NCBI RefSeq assembly: GCF_016616425.1
Contig: NZ_CP067101.1
Location: forward strand, 3,658,001-3,722,000
Length of the DNA stretch: 64,000 bases
Origin: Bradyrhizobium diazoefficiens
GTDB lineage: Bacteria; Pseudomonadota; Alphaproteobacteria; Rhizobiales; Xanthobacteraceae
Direction: 5' to 3'
Both the position numbers and the translations under genes were made by a program. The notes under the pieces are model-generated. The model saw only the letters and a program-made list of their open reading frames with translations. It ran no database searches and was not told the DNA's origin. Positions 44,167 through 52,752 of the stretch are shown piece by piece. Every line of letters begins with the position of its first letter. Positions within the stretch are counted from its first letter, which is position 1.

Positions 44167-45042
44167 ATGAAGCAGCTCAGGATCGGCGACATCACCATCG
44201 ACGCCGTCATCGAGCGGGAAGGGCCGTGGCGACGGCCGCAGGATTTCTTTCCTGCCTACGACGAGGGCGTGTTCAAACGCCATCTGCCGACGATGGAGCC
44301 GGAGGTGTTCGACGCCGCGCGCGGCATGATGGTGATCACCTACCAGAGCTTCGTGGTGCGCACGCCGCGCCACACCATTTTGGTCGATACCTGCACCGGC
44401 GAAGACAAGGGCCATCCGCCGCCGTTTGATTTTCCCGGCAAGGAGCGCTGGCGCAACGAACTGTTCGCGCTCGGCGTCGGCTTCGAGCAAATCGACTACG
44501 TGTTCTGCACGCACCTGCACATCGACCACACCGGCTGGAATACGACCTTGCGTGACGGGCGCTGGGTGCCGACGTTCCCGAACGCGAAATACGTCTTCCA
44601 CAAGGGCGAGTACGCGGCCTGGGAGGCGGAGCATGCCAAGGGCAACAACCCGCCCGGCACCGTCTTCCGCGACAATTGCCTGCCGATCATCGAGGCGGGG
44701 CAGGCGCTGCTGGTCGACGACGAGTACGCGCTGGACGACACCGTCACCTTGACGCCGACGCCGGGGCATTCGCCGTGCCATTGCTGCATCAACATTGGCT
44801 CGAAGGGCCAGCGCGCGGTGGTCGCCGGCGATCTCATGCATCACCAGATCCAGTGCCGCGAGCCGGACTGGTCGGCGAGGCCCGATTGGGATCCGAAGCA
44901 GTCGGCGGTGTCGCGGCGGAAGTTCTTTGCTTCCGTCGCCGACACCGACACGCTGATTCTGCCGATTCATTTTCCGGCGCCGACGGTCGGACTGATCAAG
45001 CCGCTGGATGGGGCGTTCGACTACCGGTTCAAGCGGGATTGA
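44167..45042 (+). CDS. MBL-fold metallohydrolase
   Basis: 291 aa from ATG 44167, with GGGGAGC before it. The metallo-beta-lactamase metal motif is CTHLHIDHTGWN near 113, then TPGHSPCHCCINI near 197, the Asp in VVAGDLMHHQIQ near 220 and a final HFPAPT near 271. The substrate may be a lactone or thioester; the layout resembles N-acyl-homoserine lactonases, yet many homologues are unrelated to quorum sensing. It begins 69 bp after the ABC-F gene. Confidence 0.85.
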   Translation: MKQLRIGDITIDAVIEREGPWRRPQDFFPAYDEGVFKRHLPTMEPEVFDAARGMMVITYQSFVVRTPRHTILVDTCTGEDKGHPPPFDFPGKERWRNELFALGVGFEQIDYVFCTHLHIDHTGWNTTLRDGRWVPTFPNAKYVFHKGEYAAWEAEHAKGNNPPGTVFRDNCLPIIEAGQALLVDDEYALDDTVTLTPTPGHSPCHCCINIGSKGQRAVVAGDLMHHQIQCREPDWSARPDWDPKQSAVSRRKFFASVADTDTLILPIHFPAPTVGLIKPLDGAFDYRFKRD

Positions 45043-45069
45043 AGCGCGGCTCTGGATTTGGAAAACGCT

Positions 45070-45567
45070 TTATCTGCGTTGCGCGAGCACCAGGGCGATG
45101 CCGCCGAGCATGGCGGGGAGGCGAGCAGCAGTCGGAGCGTGACCGGCTCGGCCAGCAAGAGCGCACCGCCGATCGCGGCGATGGCAGGGACGGAAAGCTG
45201 AACAGAGGCCGCCCGTGCCTGCCGTCAGCCGCACATAGGCGAACGAGAAGCAGATCAGATAGACGAGCAGGGCGGCCACCGATCTGACCCTGGCGTAGGC
45301 AAATGACGGCAAATGCCCGTAGCGTTGCCAGACCACCAGCGCCAGAATGACGACCGCCGCCAGAACGCGCACGGTCGTGAAGCTTGCTGGATCGATCAGC
45401 CCGGGCCCGAGCGCGAGCCGGCACAGCAGCGAGTTCGCCGCAAAGCAGATCATCGTCGCAGCCGTCAGCACGGCCGCTTTGCTCGCCTGCGAGGCTGTGG
45501 CGATCAAGATCAGGATACCCGCCGGTCGCGATCCCTGTGTCGGCGCAGGGAGCTGAAGCCGCAAGGG
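45070..45567 (-). pseudogene. EamA-type transporter pseudogene with internal deletion and frameshifts
   Basis: The first ~110 codons encode the start of an EamA (DMT) permease: AAVLTAATMICFAANSLLCR, ASFTTVRVLAAVVILALVVW and SVAALLVYLICFSFAYVRLTAG. In intact members about 130 further residues and six helices follow. Here the sequence jumps at ~45210 to another frame that reads ASVQLSVPAIAAIGGALLLA (helices 9-10 of the family), and then at ~45115 back to the first frame to end MLGGIALVLAQRR. One internal deletion and two frame changes explain this. The gene cannot make a working transporter. Confidence 0.8.
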
Positions 45568-45605
45568 CATGGAAGCGGCCAAATTGCAGATACGAGAAAC
45601 AGCAA

Positions 45606-45638
45606 ATCGGGCTCGATACGGTCTCGATCGAGCCCGAT
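45606..45638 (-). terminator. Terminator of the psiF-like gene
   Basis: ATCGGGCTCGAT (45606-45617) and ATCGAGCCCGAT (45627-45638) form a perfect 12-bp stem with a 9-nt loop. It lies 39 bp after the psiF-like stop in the minus direction, with a T-rich tail on that strand. Confidence 0.75.
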
Positions 45639-45676
45639 GACGTCTTGCGATGATCTTCGAGGATCTCTCCGCGGGC

Positions 45677-45925
45677 CTACGCGTTCGTCTCGCATTTCTT
45701 CATGAAGCTGTTCTTGGCGGCCCCGGCGAGCGGCTTGCCGTCCGAGCCGACGGCCTTGGAGGCGCAGGCGTCTTCCTTGCACTTCTTGAGGAACGAGGAC
45801 TTGGCGGCGCCGGCCAGCGGCTTGCCGTCCTTGCCGACCGCCTTGCTCTCGCAGGTTTCTTGCGCGAAGGCCGAGCCTGCTGCAAAGGTGGCGACGATCG
45901 CAGCCAGGAAAATTCGCTTCATCAT
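45677..45925 (-). CDS. psiF: PsiF repeat family secreted protein
   Basis: 82 aa from ATG 45925, after GGGAG; the second ATG (45922) is possible. Signal peptide KRIFLAAIVATFAAGSAFA, then two copies of a ~24-residue repeat: CESKAVGKDGKPLAGAAKSS and CASKAVGSDGKPLAGAAKNS, each closed by FxKKC, hence four cysteines. This is the PsiF repeat; E. coli psiF is phosphate-starvation induced but its function is not known. Confidence 0.88.
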   Translation of the reverse strand: MMKRIFLAAIVATFAAGSAFAQETCESKAVGKDGKPLAGAAKSSFLKKCKEDACASKAVGSDGKPLAGAAKNSFMKKCETNA

Positions 45926-46127
45926 GGGTGTCTCCCTAGACCAGAAAATGGCGGCAAGATTGGAGCCGCAAATCGTGGCGCAATCAAGCTGGATGAGCAC
46001 CGATCGCTTGGTCTCCCTGGCGATTTTTCAAGGTCGGCTCGGCAGTTGTTGCCTCTGTTGCACTGCTCGCTGACCCCGTTGGGCGATCCTGCTAGGCTCG
46101 ACCGGCCTAGCTGGATGGAGCATCGTC

Positions 46128-46592
46128 ATGGACGCCACGATCCCGAAGGGCGGACAATCCGCCGATCAGCATTCTCACCTGGTTCGGCCTCAAGACATGG
46201 AGTGGCAGACAACGCGCTTTCCGGGATGCGAGGCCAAGACGCTGCTGTTCGATCGCAGCACGGGCCTGATGACCGCCTTGATGCGCTTTGCGCCGGGATC
46301 GGTGCTGCCCGATCACGAGCATGTCGGCATCGAGCAGAGCTATGTCATCGAAGGTGCGCTCCTCGACAAGGAGGGGCCCGCCCGGGGCATCGCCTGCAAG
46401 GCCGGCGAATTCATCTGGCGCGAGGCAGGCAGCCGGCACGCTGCCTGGTGTCCGGAAGGGGCCCTGATTCTGGCGATCTTCCAGGTGCCGAACAAGTTCT
46501 TCGAGGCCGACGGCCGCGTCGTCGATGCCGCCGGTCAGGACTGGGACGAAACCTGGGGGCACACCGCGGCGCAGCGGGCGTCTCGCGGCTAA
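46128..46592 (+). CDS. Cupin domain protein
   Basis: 154 aa; ATG 46128 with GGAG 8 bp before. Cupin motif 1 is PGSVLPDHEHVGIEQSYVIEG (metal His residues in DHEH and Glu in IEQ), motif 2 is AGEFIWREAGSRHAAW. The pattern resembles ChrR-like anti-sigma C-terminal cupins and acetylacetone dioxygenase-like enzymes, but no sigma factor is adjacent. Ends 7 bp before the convergent esterase gene. Confidence 0.85.
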   Translation: MDATIPKGGQSADQHSHLVRPQDMEWQTTRFPGCEAKTLLFDRSTGLMTALMRFAPGSVLPDHEHVGIEQSYVIEGALLDKEGPARGIACKAGEFIWREAGSRHAAWCPEGALILAIFQVPNKFFEADGRVVDAAGQDWDETWGHTAAQRASRG

Positions 46593-46599
46593 CGCGTCC

Positions 46600-47562
46600 T
46601 CAGGCGCCTCGGGCGAGCAGGGCCTTGAAGTCTGCGCGTGCGCGCTGCGCCTCGGCGCGCGCGACGTCCGAGGCGTCGCCCATGCCGAAATAGCCATGGA
46701 TCAGGCCTGGGCCCTCATGGTGCTTGACCCGGACGCCGGCCGCCTCCAGCGCCCGGGCATAGGCCGCGCCTTCATCGCGCAGCGGATCGAACCAGGCGGT
46801 GGTCACGACCGCCGGCGCGACACCGGCAAGGGATGTGGCGCGCAGCGGCGACACCCGCCAGTCCGCCCCATGGCCGGCATCGGCGAGATAATGGCCGCAA
46901 AACCATTCCATCGTGGCTCGCGTCAGGAAGTAGCCGTCAGCATTCTCGGTGCGCGAGGGATAGCGCGCGTTCTCGCGCACATCGGCGTAAGCACCGAGGA
47001 CGTCGGTCACGGGATAGACCAGCAGTTGAGCGGCAAGCTTGATGCCGGCATCCCGGCAGCCGATCGCAGTGGTCGCCGCGAGATTGCCGCCGGCGCTGTC
47101 GCCGGCGACGCCCAGGCGCCTTGCATCGCCGCCGAATTCCGCGACACGGTTGAAGACGTCGCTCAGCGCGGCGAAGGCGTCCTCGAAGGCGCCCGGAAAG
47201 CGGGTTTCCGGTGGACGGCGATAGTCGACGGAGACGACGACCGCGCCGGTCTCGATCGCGAGGTTGCGCGCCTGCCGGTCATGGGTCTCGAGATCGCCCG
47301 CGACCCAGCCGCCGCCATGAAAGAACACCACGGTCGGTGCCGGCGTGGTGCCGGCCCGGTAGACGCGGGCATCGAGCGGGCCGGCGCCGCCTTTCACCTT
47401 GATATCCTGCACGCTGTCGACGGGCGGTGGCGGGATGGCGGCGCGCGAGGCAGCCAATGCGCGCAAGGAATCGCGGGCGCTCTGTGGCGTCATGACCGCG
47501 GGATCGCGCATCGGCATGAGCGGAATGATCTGGGCGATGACGGGATCGAGCGGCGCGGCCAT
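46600..47562 (-). CDS. Alpha/beta hydrolase, hormone-sensitive lipase family esterase
   Basis: 320 aa from ATG 47562 (MAAPLDPVIAQIIPLM), which aligns with family N-termini; the long upstream extension is not credible. The HSL oxyanion motif VVFFHGGGWVAGD near 80, nucleophile elbow GVAGDSAGGNLAA near 155, Asp in TAWFDPLRDEG near 252 and His in LIHGYFG near 282 are all present. It hydrolyses short-chain esters. No signal peptide. Confidence 0.92.
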   Translation of the reverse strand: MAAPLDPVIAQIIPLMPMRDPAVMTPQSARDSLRALAASRAAIPPPPVDSVQDIKVKGGAGPLDARVYRAGTTPAPTVVFFHGGGWVAGDLETHDRQARNLAIETGAVVVSVDYRRPPETRFPGAFEDAFAALSDVFNRVAEFGGDARRLGVAGDSAGGNLAATTAIGCRDAGIKLAAQLLVYPVTDVLGAYADVRENARYPSRTENADGYFLTRATMEWFCGHYLADAGHGADWRVSPLRATSLAGVAPAVVTTAWFDPLRDEGAAYARALEAAGVRVKHHEGPGLIHGYFGMGDASDVARAEAQRARADFKALLARGA

Positions 47563-48009
47563 GGCGGGGGCTTCCAGGGTTTTGCAGGGTTCTTGGTCTT
47601 GCTTGCGGGTTAGCATAGATTTTGCGCCCTGCGTCGGCAACCGGAGTCGTGTCGTCACGCCGGCGGAAGGACGGACGTTTCGATCTCGGCGCGCCCTGCT
47701 GCGGCGCCGCACTCCCGCGTGGCATCGCGGCCTCGGTTCGGTGAGCACCGGCATCGTGCGCGAGGTCGCGAAGATTCGCGATGGACGATCCCGACGACAA
47801 CTTTGCCGCGAACGCCGTTCGCCCGGATCGCGAGCACAACGACCAGTTTGTGCGCTGCGTGGGTTTTGCCGATCAGCACGACGAGACGGAGCTTGATTCT
47901 CCGGCGGAAATTTTTGGTGTCGAGTCGTTAGCGGCCTCTTGCAATCTCGAACATGCGGGAGGAACAATATGCAGACTGAGAGGTTTGTTGCTGGCGCGAG
48001 GGAATTGAC
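47563..48009. other. 447-bp gap without an assigned gene
   Basis: Open frames on both strands (for example MDDPDDNFAANAV at 47781, plus) lack any recognisable feature and have no strong ribosome binding site. I treat the interval as non-coding. Confidence 0.45.
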
Positions 48010-48213
48010 ATGCGGCGGCTGGCTAGCCTGGTTCGAAGATTGTTCGGTGCGCGAATGCGGCACCCGGTCGACGATGATCCAAGTCTTCCTTTCACTCCTG
48101 AAGAGTTCGGCCGGCTGATCCGCAGCCGTCGGCATGAGGACATGAAGCTGCTGGCGGAAGGGCTGGCCTGCCGGTCCATCCCGCGCCGCGCCACCTATCG
48201 CGCCACGCACTAG
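48010..48213 (+). CDS. Small hypothetical protein, 67 aa
   Basis: ATG 48010; the product begins MRRLASLVRRLFGARMRH, an amphipathic basic helix, followed by DDDPSLPFTPEEFGRLIRSR. Charge is strongly positive. No family recognised. Converges on the HD-GYP gene with 41 bp between. Confidence 0.45.
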   Translation: MRRLASLVRRLFGARMRHPVDDDPSLPFTPEEFGRLIRSRRHEDMKLLAEGLACRSIPRRATYRATH

Positions 48214-48254
48214 ATCAGGCTCGCTGCGCCGCGATCGCCATAAGCCCGCCGGCC

Positions 48255-49376
48255 TCACCGCGTGAGCGCGACTTGCTTGAACGAGGTCACCAGCGCTTTC
48301 TCCAGTTTTCCGCTCATCCCGCAGAGTAGGTCATAGGCTTCCGCACGGGTCATCGTCGGCTTGTAGTGACGGTGCTCGATCAGCGCCGCGAAGATGTCCG
48401 AGATGGTCAGAATCCGCACGATGTCGCCAATGCTTTCGGCGCAGAGCGCATCGGGATAGCCGCTGCCGTCGAGGTACTCGTGATGATGGCGAACGGCATC
48501 GAGGATCTCCGGCGAGATCCCGTCATGGTCCTTGAGAAACTCGTAGCCGGCGGTCGGATGCGTTTCGATCAGGGCGCGTTCCGCCGCATCGAGACGACCC
48601 GGCTTGTCGAGGATGGCGAGCGGAATCTGCGCCTTGCCGATGTCGTGGAACATGGCAGCGGAATAGAGACGCTCCAAATCGGCCCTGCCGACGCCGAGGC
48701 TCAGTCCGAAGTCGACGGCAACGCCGGTCACCAGCAGGCAATGCTGATACGTACCTTCGTGATAGCGACGCACAGTCATGAGCCACTCGGTCAGGCCGTG
48801 CCGGGTAATACGATCGGCGATCTGGCGACCGGCCTCCTTGGTCCCGTCGACGTCGAGGGGTTGGCCCAGGGTTGCAGCCGTGAACATCGATGCGATAGCG
48901 GCCGCCGCGGTCTCGACGGCGTTGTCTTTTTGCAGCGTGCCGCTTCGAGAGGCGGTTGCCCCATCGGCCGGATCGATCAATGCCGCCAGCAGTTTGGCCC
49001 GACCGACCGTGCCGGGAAGGACCAGCGTCGCACCGAGCGCGTAGGCTTGCGAAACGCAGACGTGGGAGGTGTGGTCGAGCAGGAAGATGCGCTTGCTGGC
49101 CTTCGCCAGCTTGCTCGCCCGCTTCTTGATGGCGGCGATATTGTCGATGTCGCGCAGCTCCGCGCGGATGACGATGGCGGCTGGCGCCTGCGACAGCCTT
49201 GATTCTGCATCCAATCGCTCGCCTGCAATGGTGAATTTCTCTTGGAGGATCGAACAGACACCCGCGAGCTTGTCGGACGTATCGGCCAGCACATGCAGGA
49301 AGGGACGCCCCGCCACAATTTCGGTGCTGCCTCCGTCTCCATTGACAGGGCCGGATCTGGTTCGCGCGCGCTGCAC
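48255..49376 (-). CDS. HD-GYP cyclic-di-GMP phosphodiesterase with degenerate receiver domain
   Basis: 373 aa, GTG start at 49376. Residues ~25-135 have the alternating pattern of a response-regulator receiver (PFLHVLADTSDKLAG, KRIFLLDHTSHVCVSQAY), but the end of strand 3 reads AAIVIRAEL with no phosphorylatable Asp. Residues ~190-370 form an HD-GYP domain: FHDIGKAQIP, ETHPTAGYEFLKD, HHHEYLDGSGYP and ILTISDIFAALIEHR. All metal ligands and the GYP motif are kept, so c-di-GMP hydrolysis is likely. Last gene of an operon with DUF2336 and PilZ genes, 48 bp behind the latter. Confidence 0.88.
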   Translation of the reverse strand: MQRARTRSGPVNGDGGSTEIVAGRPFLHVLADTSDKLAGVCSILQEKFTIAGERLDAESRLSQAPAAIVIRAELRDIDNIAAIKKRASKLAKASKRIFLLDHTSHVCVSQAYALGATLVLPGTVGRAKLLAALIDPADGATASRSGTLQKDNAVETAAAAIASMFTAATLGQPLDVDGTKEAGRQIADRITRHGLTEWLMTVRRYHEGTYQHCLLVTGVAVDFGLSLGVGRADLERLYSAAMFHDIGKAQIPLAILDKPGRLDAAERALIETHPTAGYEFLKDHDGISPEILDAVRHHHEYLDGSGYPDALCAESIGDIVRILTISDIFAALIEHRHYKPTMTRAEAYDLLCGMSGKLEKALVTSFKQVALTR

Positions 49377-49424
49377 GGTTTGACCTAACGTTTCGACTTC
49401 AGGTATTTCTCATGGTGTTGAAAT

Positions 49425-49754
49425 CTACTTGCTCTGTACCGCCTTCTGCGCAGGCGCCGGAGCGCCTGCAGATTTCTTCTTGCCTTCAGCGGTGATGAAA
49501 TGGACGCCGGCCATGGTGCCGTCGATCCAGACCAATTCGCAGCGCCGATAGGCGAGGCCGGTCGATGACAGCAGCAGGAAGAACTCCTTGGCCTGGAGCA
49601 CGTCGAGGGTGCCCTCGACCTCGACCTTCGCGCCGGTCTGCGAAACGTCGAGCAGGACACAACTCCGCCGCCAAGTGCCATCCGAACCCATGAGATTGAC
49701 CGGCTGCCTGTGGTCCAGTTTCACGCGAGAGGCTTTGCGGCCGTCGAACTTCAT
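49425..49754 (-). CDS. PilZ domain protein, c-di-GMP receptor
   Basis: 109 aa. Both ligand motifs are intact: RKASR at residues 6-10 (RxxxR) and DVSQTGAKVE near 38 (D-x-S-x-x-G). The domain is nearly the entire protein; a Lys/Ala/Pro tail follows. Its start overlaps the DUF2336 stop by 4 bp. With an HD-GYP enzyme downstream, the operon contains both a reader and an eraser of c-di-GMP. Confidence 0.9.
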   Translation of the reverse strand: MKFDGRKASRVKLDHRQPVNLMGSDGTWRRSCVLLDVSQTGAKVEVEGTLDVLQAKEFFLLLSSTGLAYRRCELVWIDGTMAGVHFITAEGKKKSAGAPAPAQKAVQSK

Positions 49755-50860
49755 CGGCTAACCCCCATCTTCGCACCGCGATTTCTGCGATTGCTTTCCT
49801 TGGCGTTTGCGGCGATTTCTCCCCACCGCACCGTCCACTGGCTGGTCGACAGAAGCTGTTTCTCGAAGATATGTTGCGCGCGCTCGCGCTCGGCAAAGGA
49901 AAGCCTGGTCCCGCTGCGGTTGCTCAGGATGGCCAACGTGGTCTGCCAGTTCAGCCGCGAAGCCCGGCAGGCCATGACGAGACCTTCGCAATCGCCGTCG
50001 GTCATGACGTGCTCGACAATCTCGATGGGCACCCCCGAAAGCACCGACAAGGCAGTAACCAAATTGGCGGTCTCGCCGCGGATCGCGAAGCGGTTCACCG
50101 TGGAATCGTTGAGCTTGCCGATTCGGTTGAGTGCGACGATCTCCGGCCGTGCGCTTGCATAGGCGGCCGCGCTGGGAAGCTCGGGGACGATCGGAGCAGC
50201 CGTCGCGGCTTGCGGCGCGAGCGTGGCTTTCGGCCCGACGTCGGATTTGGCGGCTGGCGAGCTCGACAGCAACTGCCGTACGACTGCGTCAGGCGTGCCG
50301 GACCTCAGGGCCAAGGCTTTCGTGAGTGCATCATCGGTCAGGCACTTCTCGAGCAGCGCAACATAAGCGCTATCGGAGAACCGTGCCTGCGGATTTTCGA
50401 TCAGCGCAAGACAGACGCTGGGGGCGCCGCCCTTGATCAGCGCCTCGACCACAAGCGGATCGACAGGCGCGCGAGCTGCGATCGCATATTGCTGCCGTTC
50501 TCCGCTCGTGTGCGCGATCGCCTTGAGATCGGCCGTGGACAGTGATTGCGATTTGAGCAAGACGGGGCACGCGACCGCCGGATCCGTGTGGGAGGCGAGG
50601 CGTCGCAAGGTCTTCGGCGGCGCGACCCCGAGCTCCGCGAACGCGGCGCCGACATCGATCAGTGCGCTCGCGTCAACCCGGTCGATCAATCGCAAAAGAA
50701 CGCCGTCGATCACATTCGCAAGCAATTCCCGGGGCCGGTCGCGGCTGCTGGCCAGCAACTGCAATATGCTGGTGAGGATGCGAGCGCAGCGATCCGGCGG
50801 ACATGCCGCAGCCGCATCCTCCAATTCGACCAAAATATTGGCAGGCGAATTTGCCATCAT
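49751..50860 (-). CDS. DUF2336 domain protein
   Basis: 369 aa from ATG 50860 (MMANSPANILVELE); upstream codons to 51046 do not look coding. It is a helical-repeat protein of the DUF2336 family: VLLRLIDRVDASALIDVGAAF, PPKTLRRLASHTDPAVACPV, RQQYAIAARAPVDPLVVEAL and DALTKALALRSGTPDAVVRQ look like successive HEAT-like units. A Pro/Ala linker near 235 precedes a conserved C-terminal helical domain (ALNRIGKLNDSTVNRFA). DUF2336 proteins recur near signalling genes in alphaproteobacteria; no activity is established. First gene of the c-di-GMP operon. Confidence 0.8.
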   Translation of the reverse strand: MMANSPANILVELEDAAAACPPDRCARILTSILQLLASSRDRPRELLANVIDGVLLRLIDRVDASALIDVGAAFAELGVAPPKTLRRLASHTDPAVACPVLLKSQSLSTADLKAIAHTSGERQQYAIAARAPVDPLVVEALIKGGAPSVCLALIENPQARFSDSAYVALLEKCLTDDALTKALALRSGTPDAVVRQLLSSSPAAKSDVGPKATLAPQAATAAPIVPELPSAAAYASARPEIVALNRIGKLNDSTVNRFAIRGETANLVTALSVLSGVPIEIVEHVMTDGDCEGLVMACRASRLNWQTTLAILSNRSGTRLSFAERERAQHIFEKQLLSTSQWTVRWGEIAANAKESNRRNRGAKMGVSR

Positions 50861-51151
50861 GGCAGGAGCCTGAAATGAAATAGATTGCACGACTAAACGA
50901 CCGGCATTCCGCCCCAAACGCATTAATTTGAACTTTAAACGTCGAACGTTCGGGTATTTGCGCACCACCGACCATCGGGGAAACACTATCGAAATTCGGC
51001 GAGACGGGACTGTCCCGGATTGTTCTTTGAATCGGACTCTCCCCAATTGGTCGGGACATTTGGGATTGATTCTTTCAGCTCGACGGAAAACCGAAGGGGG
51101 AAGCGAGCCGGCACCTCGGCCGGGCGCATCTAAAGCGGCGCGATATATCTT
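50861..51151. other. Divergent promoter region of the DUF2336 operon and AraC gene
   Basis: 291 bp between divergent starts, moderately AT-rich around 50880-50960. No gene or clear operator recognised. Confidence 0.45.
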
Positions 51152-52105
51152 ATGTCCATGAACAGCATTGACGATGTGCCGAGCTCGGCACTCAAGACGT
51201 TTCGCTTTTCGGACATCGACGAATTTCGAAGCGCCATACGCGGGCTGAAGGTCGAATTCACGCCTTTCGTGCGGAAGATTTCGGCTGAACAGACGATCCT
51301 GTCGCTACCCGGCTGCGACGTGAATTTCACGCGCGCCTTTCCGCGGGTGGTCGATGCCGAGCTCGTCGGAAATAGCACGGCGATCGGCTTGACGATGGAC
51401 GACCTCAACGTCCCCATTCGCTTCAATGGCTCGCAACGTGCGCGACCGGTCGTGGTCGTTGGTGGGGGCGGCGCGGCCTACACCACCATTGAGGAAGTGC
51501 AGCGGCAGATCGCCTCGGTGGTTTTCAGGCCGGCGGTGACCGATCGTGGCTGGCCGCCCACGCTCTCGAGCTTCAAGATTTTTGAAATCTCCGGTGCCGG
51601 CCTGCACCGGCTGCGCTCCGTCGTTCGCGAGGTGCTGGCCGAGGCGTCCGACCCGGTCGCGGCACCGGAGCTTCTCTTGAAGGGCGCGGCGATGAAGGAG
51701 TCCCTGCTCGCAGCCGCTGACGACGCCTTCGACAGCATCGTTTCGGCCCGCTGGACCCTGCGCCCCAACGACGAACGGAATTTCAGAATCTTCCAGGAAA
51801 TCCGCGCGCTGCTCTCCGACGACCTCTCGCTGCCGATTTACAGTGATGAGATCGCGCGCAAGCTCGGACTGTCCGTTCGCACCATGCACGACGTCGTTCG
51901 TCGCTATCGCGGCATGAGCTTGCACCGTTACTTGCGCCTGCGCCGGTTGTGGCTGGTGCGCCGGCGGCTGCTCGCCGGCGCCGACAGCGTCAAGGCGGTG
52001 GCGCTCGCCTTCGGCTTCTGGCATCTCAGCGACTTCTCCCGAAGCTATCGCGACCAGTTCGGTGAGACGCCGTCGCAAACGCTGGAGCGCGGGCGCGGGC
52101 GATAG
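51152..52105 (+). CDS. AraC family transcriptional regulator
   Basis: 317 aa, ATG 51152 or the ATG two codons later. The C-terminal ~100 residues are a double helix-turn-helix: EIARKLGLSVRTMHDVVRRY and VKAVALAFGFWHLSDFSRSY with the QFGETPSQTL ending. The N-terminal ~200 residues resemble the AraC-binding-like domain of the group with OxyR-like ligand pockets (FTPFVRKISAEQTILSLPGC). Neighbouring genes give no ligand hint; the FMN reductase downstream (50 bp) is a possible target. Confidence 0.9.
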   Translation: MSMNSIDDVPSSALKTFRFSDIDEFRSAIRGLKVEFTPFVRKISAEQTILSLPGCDVNFTRAFPRVVDAELVGNSTAIGLTMDDLNVPIRFNGSQRARPVVVVGGGGAAYTTIEEVQRQIASVVFRPAVTDRGWPPTLSSFKIFEISGAGLHRLRSVVREVLAEASDPVAAPELLLKGAAMKESLLAAADDAFDSIVSARWTLRPNDERNFRIFQEIRALLSDDLSLPIYSDEIARKLGLSVRTMHDVVRRYRGMSLHRYLRLRRLWLVRRRLLAGADSVKAVALAFGFWHLSDFSRSYRDQFGETPSQTLERGRGR

Positions 52106-52155
52106 TCTGAGAAATCGCGTAGAGCGGGCCACCGGTTTCGTGCTACCGTCCGGCC

Positions 52156-52746
52156 ATGAGCAATCGCATCCTCGTCCTCTACGGTTCTTACCGTTCCGAT
52201 CGCATGGGCATCCGCCTTGCGAATTTCGTCATCAATCGGCTGCGCGGCCGCGGCGAGGACGTCGAATTCATCGACGCCAAGGCGGTCGGCTTGCCGATGC
52301 TCGACCGCATGTACAAGGAATATCCCAAGGGCTCGGCGCCCGCGGCGCTGGAAAAGCTGGCCCAGCAGATCCGCAGTGCCGACGGCTTCGTCTTCGTCGC
52401 CGGCGAATACAATTGGGGCATCCAGCCCGGCCTGAAGAATCTCACCGACCACTTCCTCGAGGAGTGGTTCTGGCGTCCGGCCGCGATCGTGAGCTATTCG
52501 GCCGGCCGCCTGTCCGGCGCACGCGCCGCGACCGCCTGGCATGGCACGTTGTCGGAGATGGGCATGGTGGTGGTGTCGAGCACCATCGGCGTCGGCCCGA
52601 TCGCGCAGACATTGTCGGCCGACGGCGAGCCGGTCGGCGACGGCGGTCAGGCGCTGGAGCGGTCGTTCCCGCGTTTTGCCGACGATCTCGGCTGGTGGAT
52701 CGAGGCCGCCAAGATGCAGCGGGCGCGCAAGGCGCCGCCTTATTGA
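52156..52746 (+). CDS. NADPH-dependent FMN reductase family protein
   Basis: 196 aa flavodoxin-like protein. The FMN phosphate loop is LVLYGSYRSDRMGIRLA near 6, and the ring contacts GEYNWGIQPGLKN near 85 fit the SsuE/ArsH/chromate-reductase group (usually E-Y-N-x-x-x-P-G). Probably reduces FMN or quinones with NADPH. Ends 6 bp before the convergent MCP stop. Confidence 0.9.
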   Translation: MSNRILVLYGSYRSDRMGIRLANFVINRLRGRGEDVEFIDAKAVGLPMLDRMYKEYPKGSAPAALEKLAQQIRSADGFVFVAGEYNWGIQPGLKNLTDHFLEEWFWRPAAIVSYSAGRLSGARAATAWHGTLSEMGMVVVSSTIGVGPIAQTLSADGEPVGDGGQALERSFPRFADDLGWWIEAAKMQRARKAPPY

Positions 52747-52752
52747 GCCGCG

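Noticed and set aside
44167-45042. Naming the MBL hydrolase as an AHL lactonase
   Set aside because: The HxHxDH motif is shared by many families; no quorum-sensing genes are adjacent.
47655-48005. Overlapping open frames on both strands between the esterase and the 67-aa gene
   Set aside because: No domain, signal peptide or ribosome binding site; composition looks like chance.
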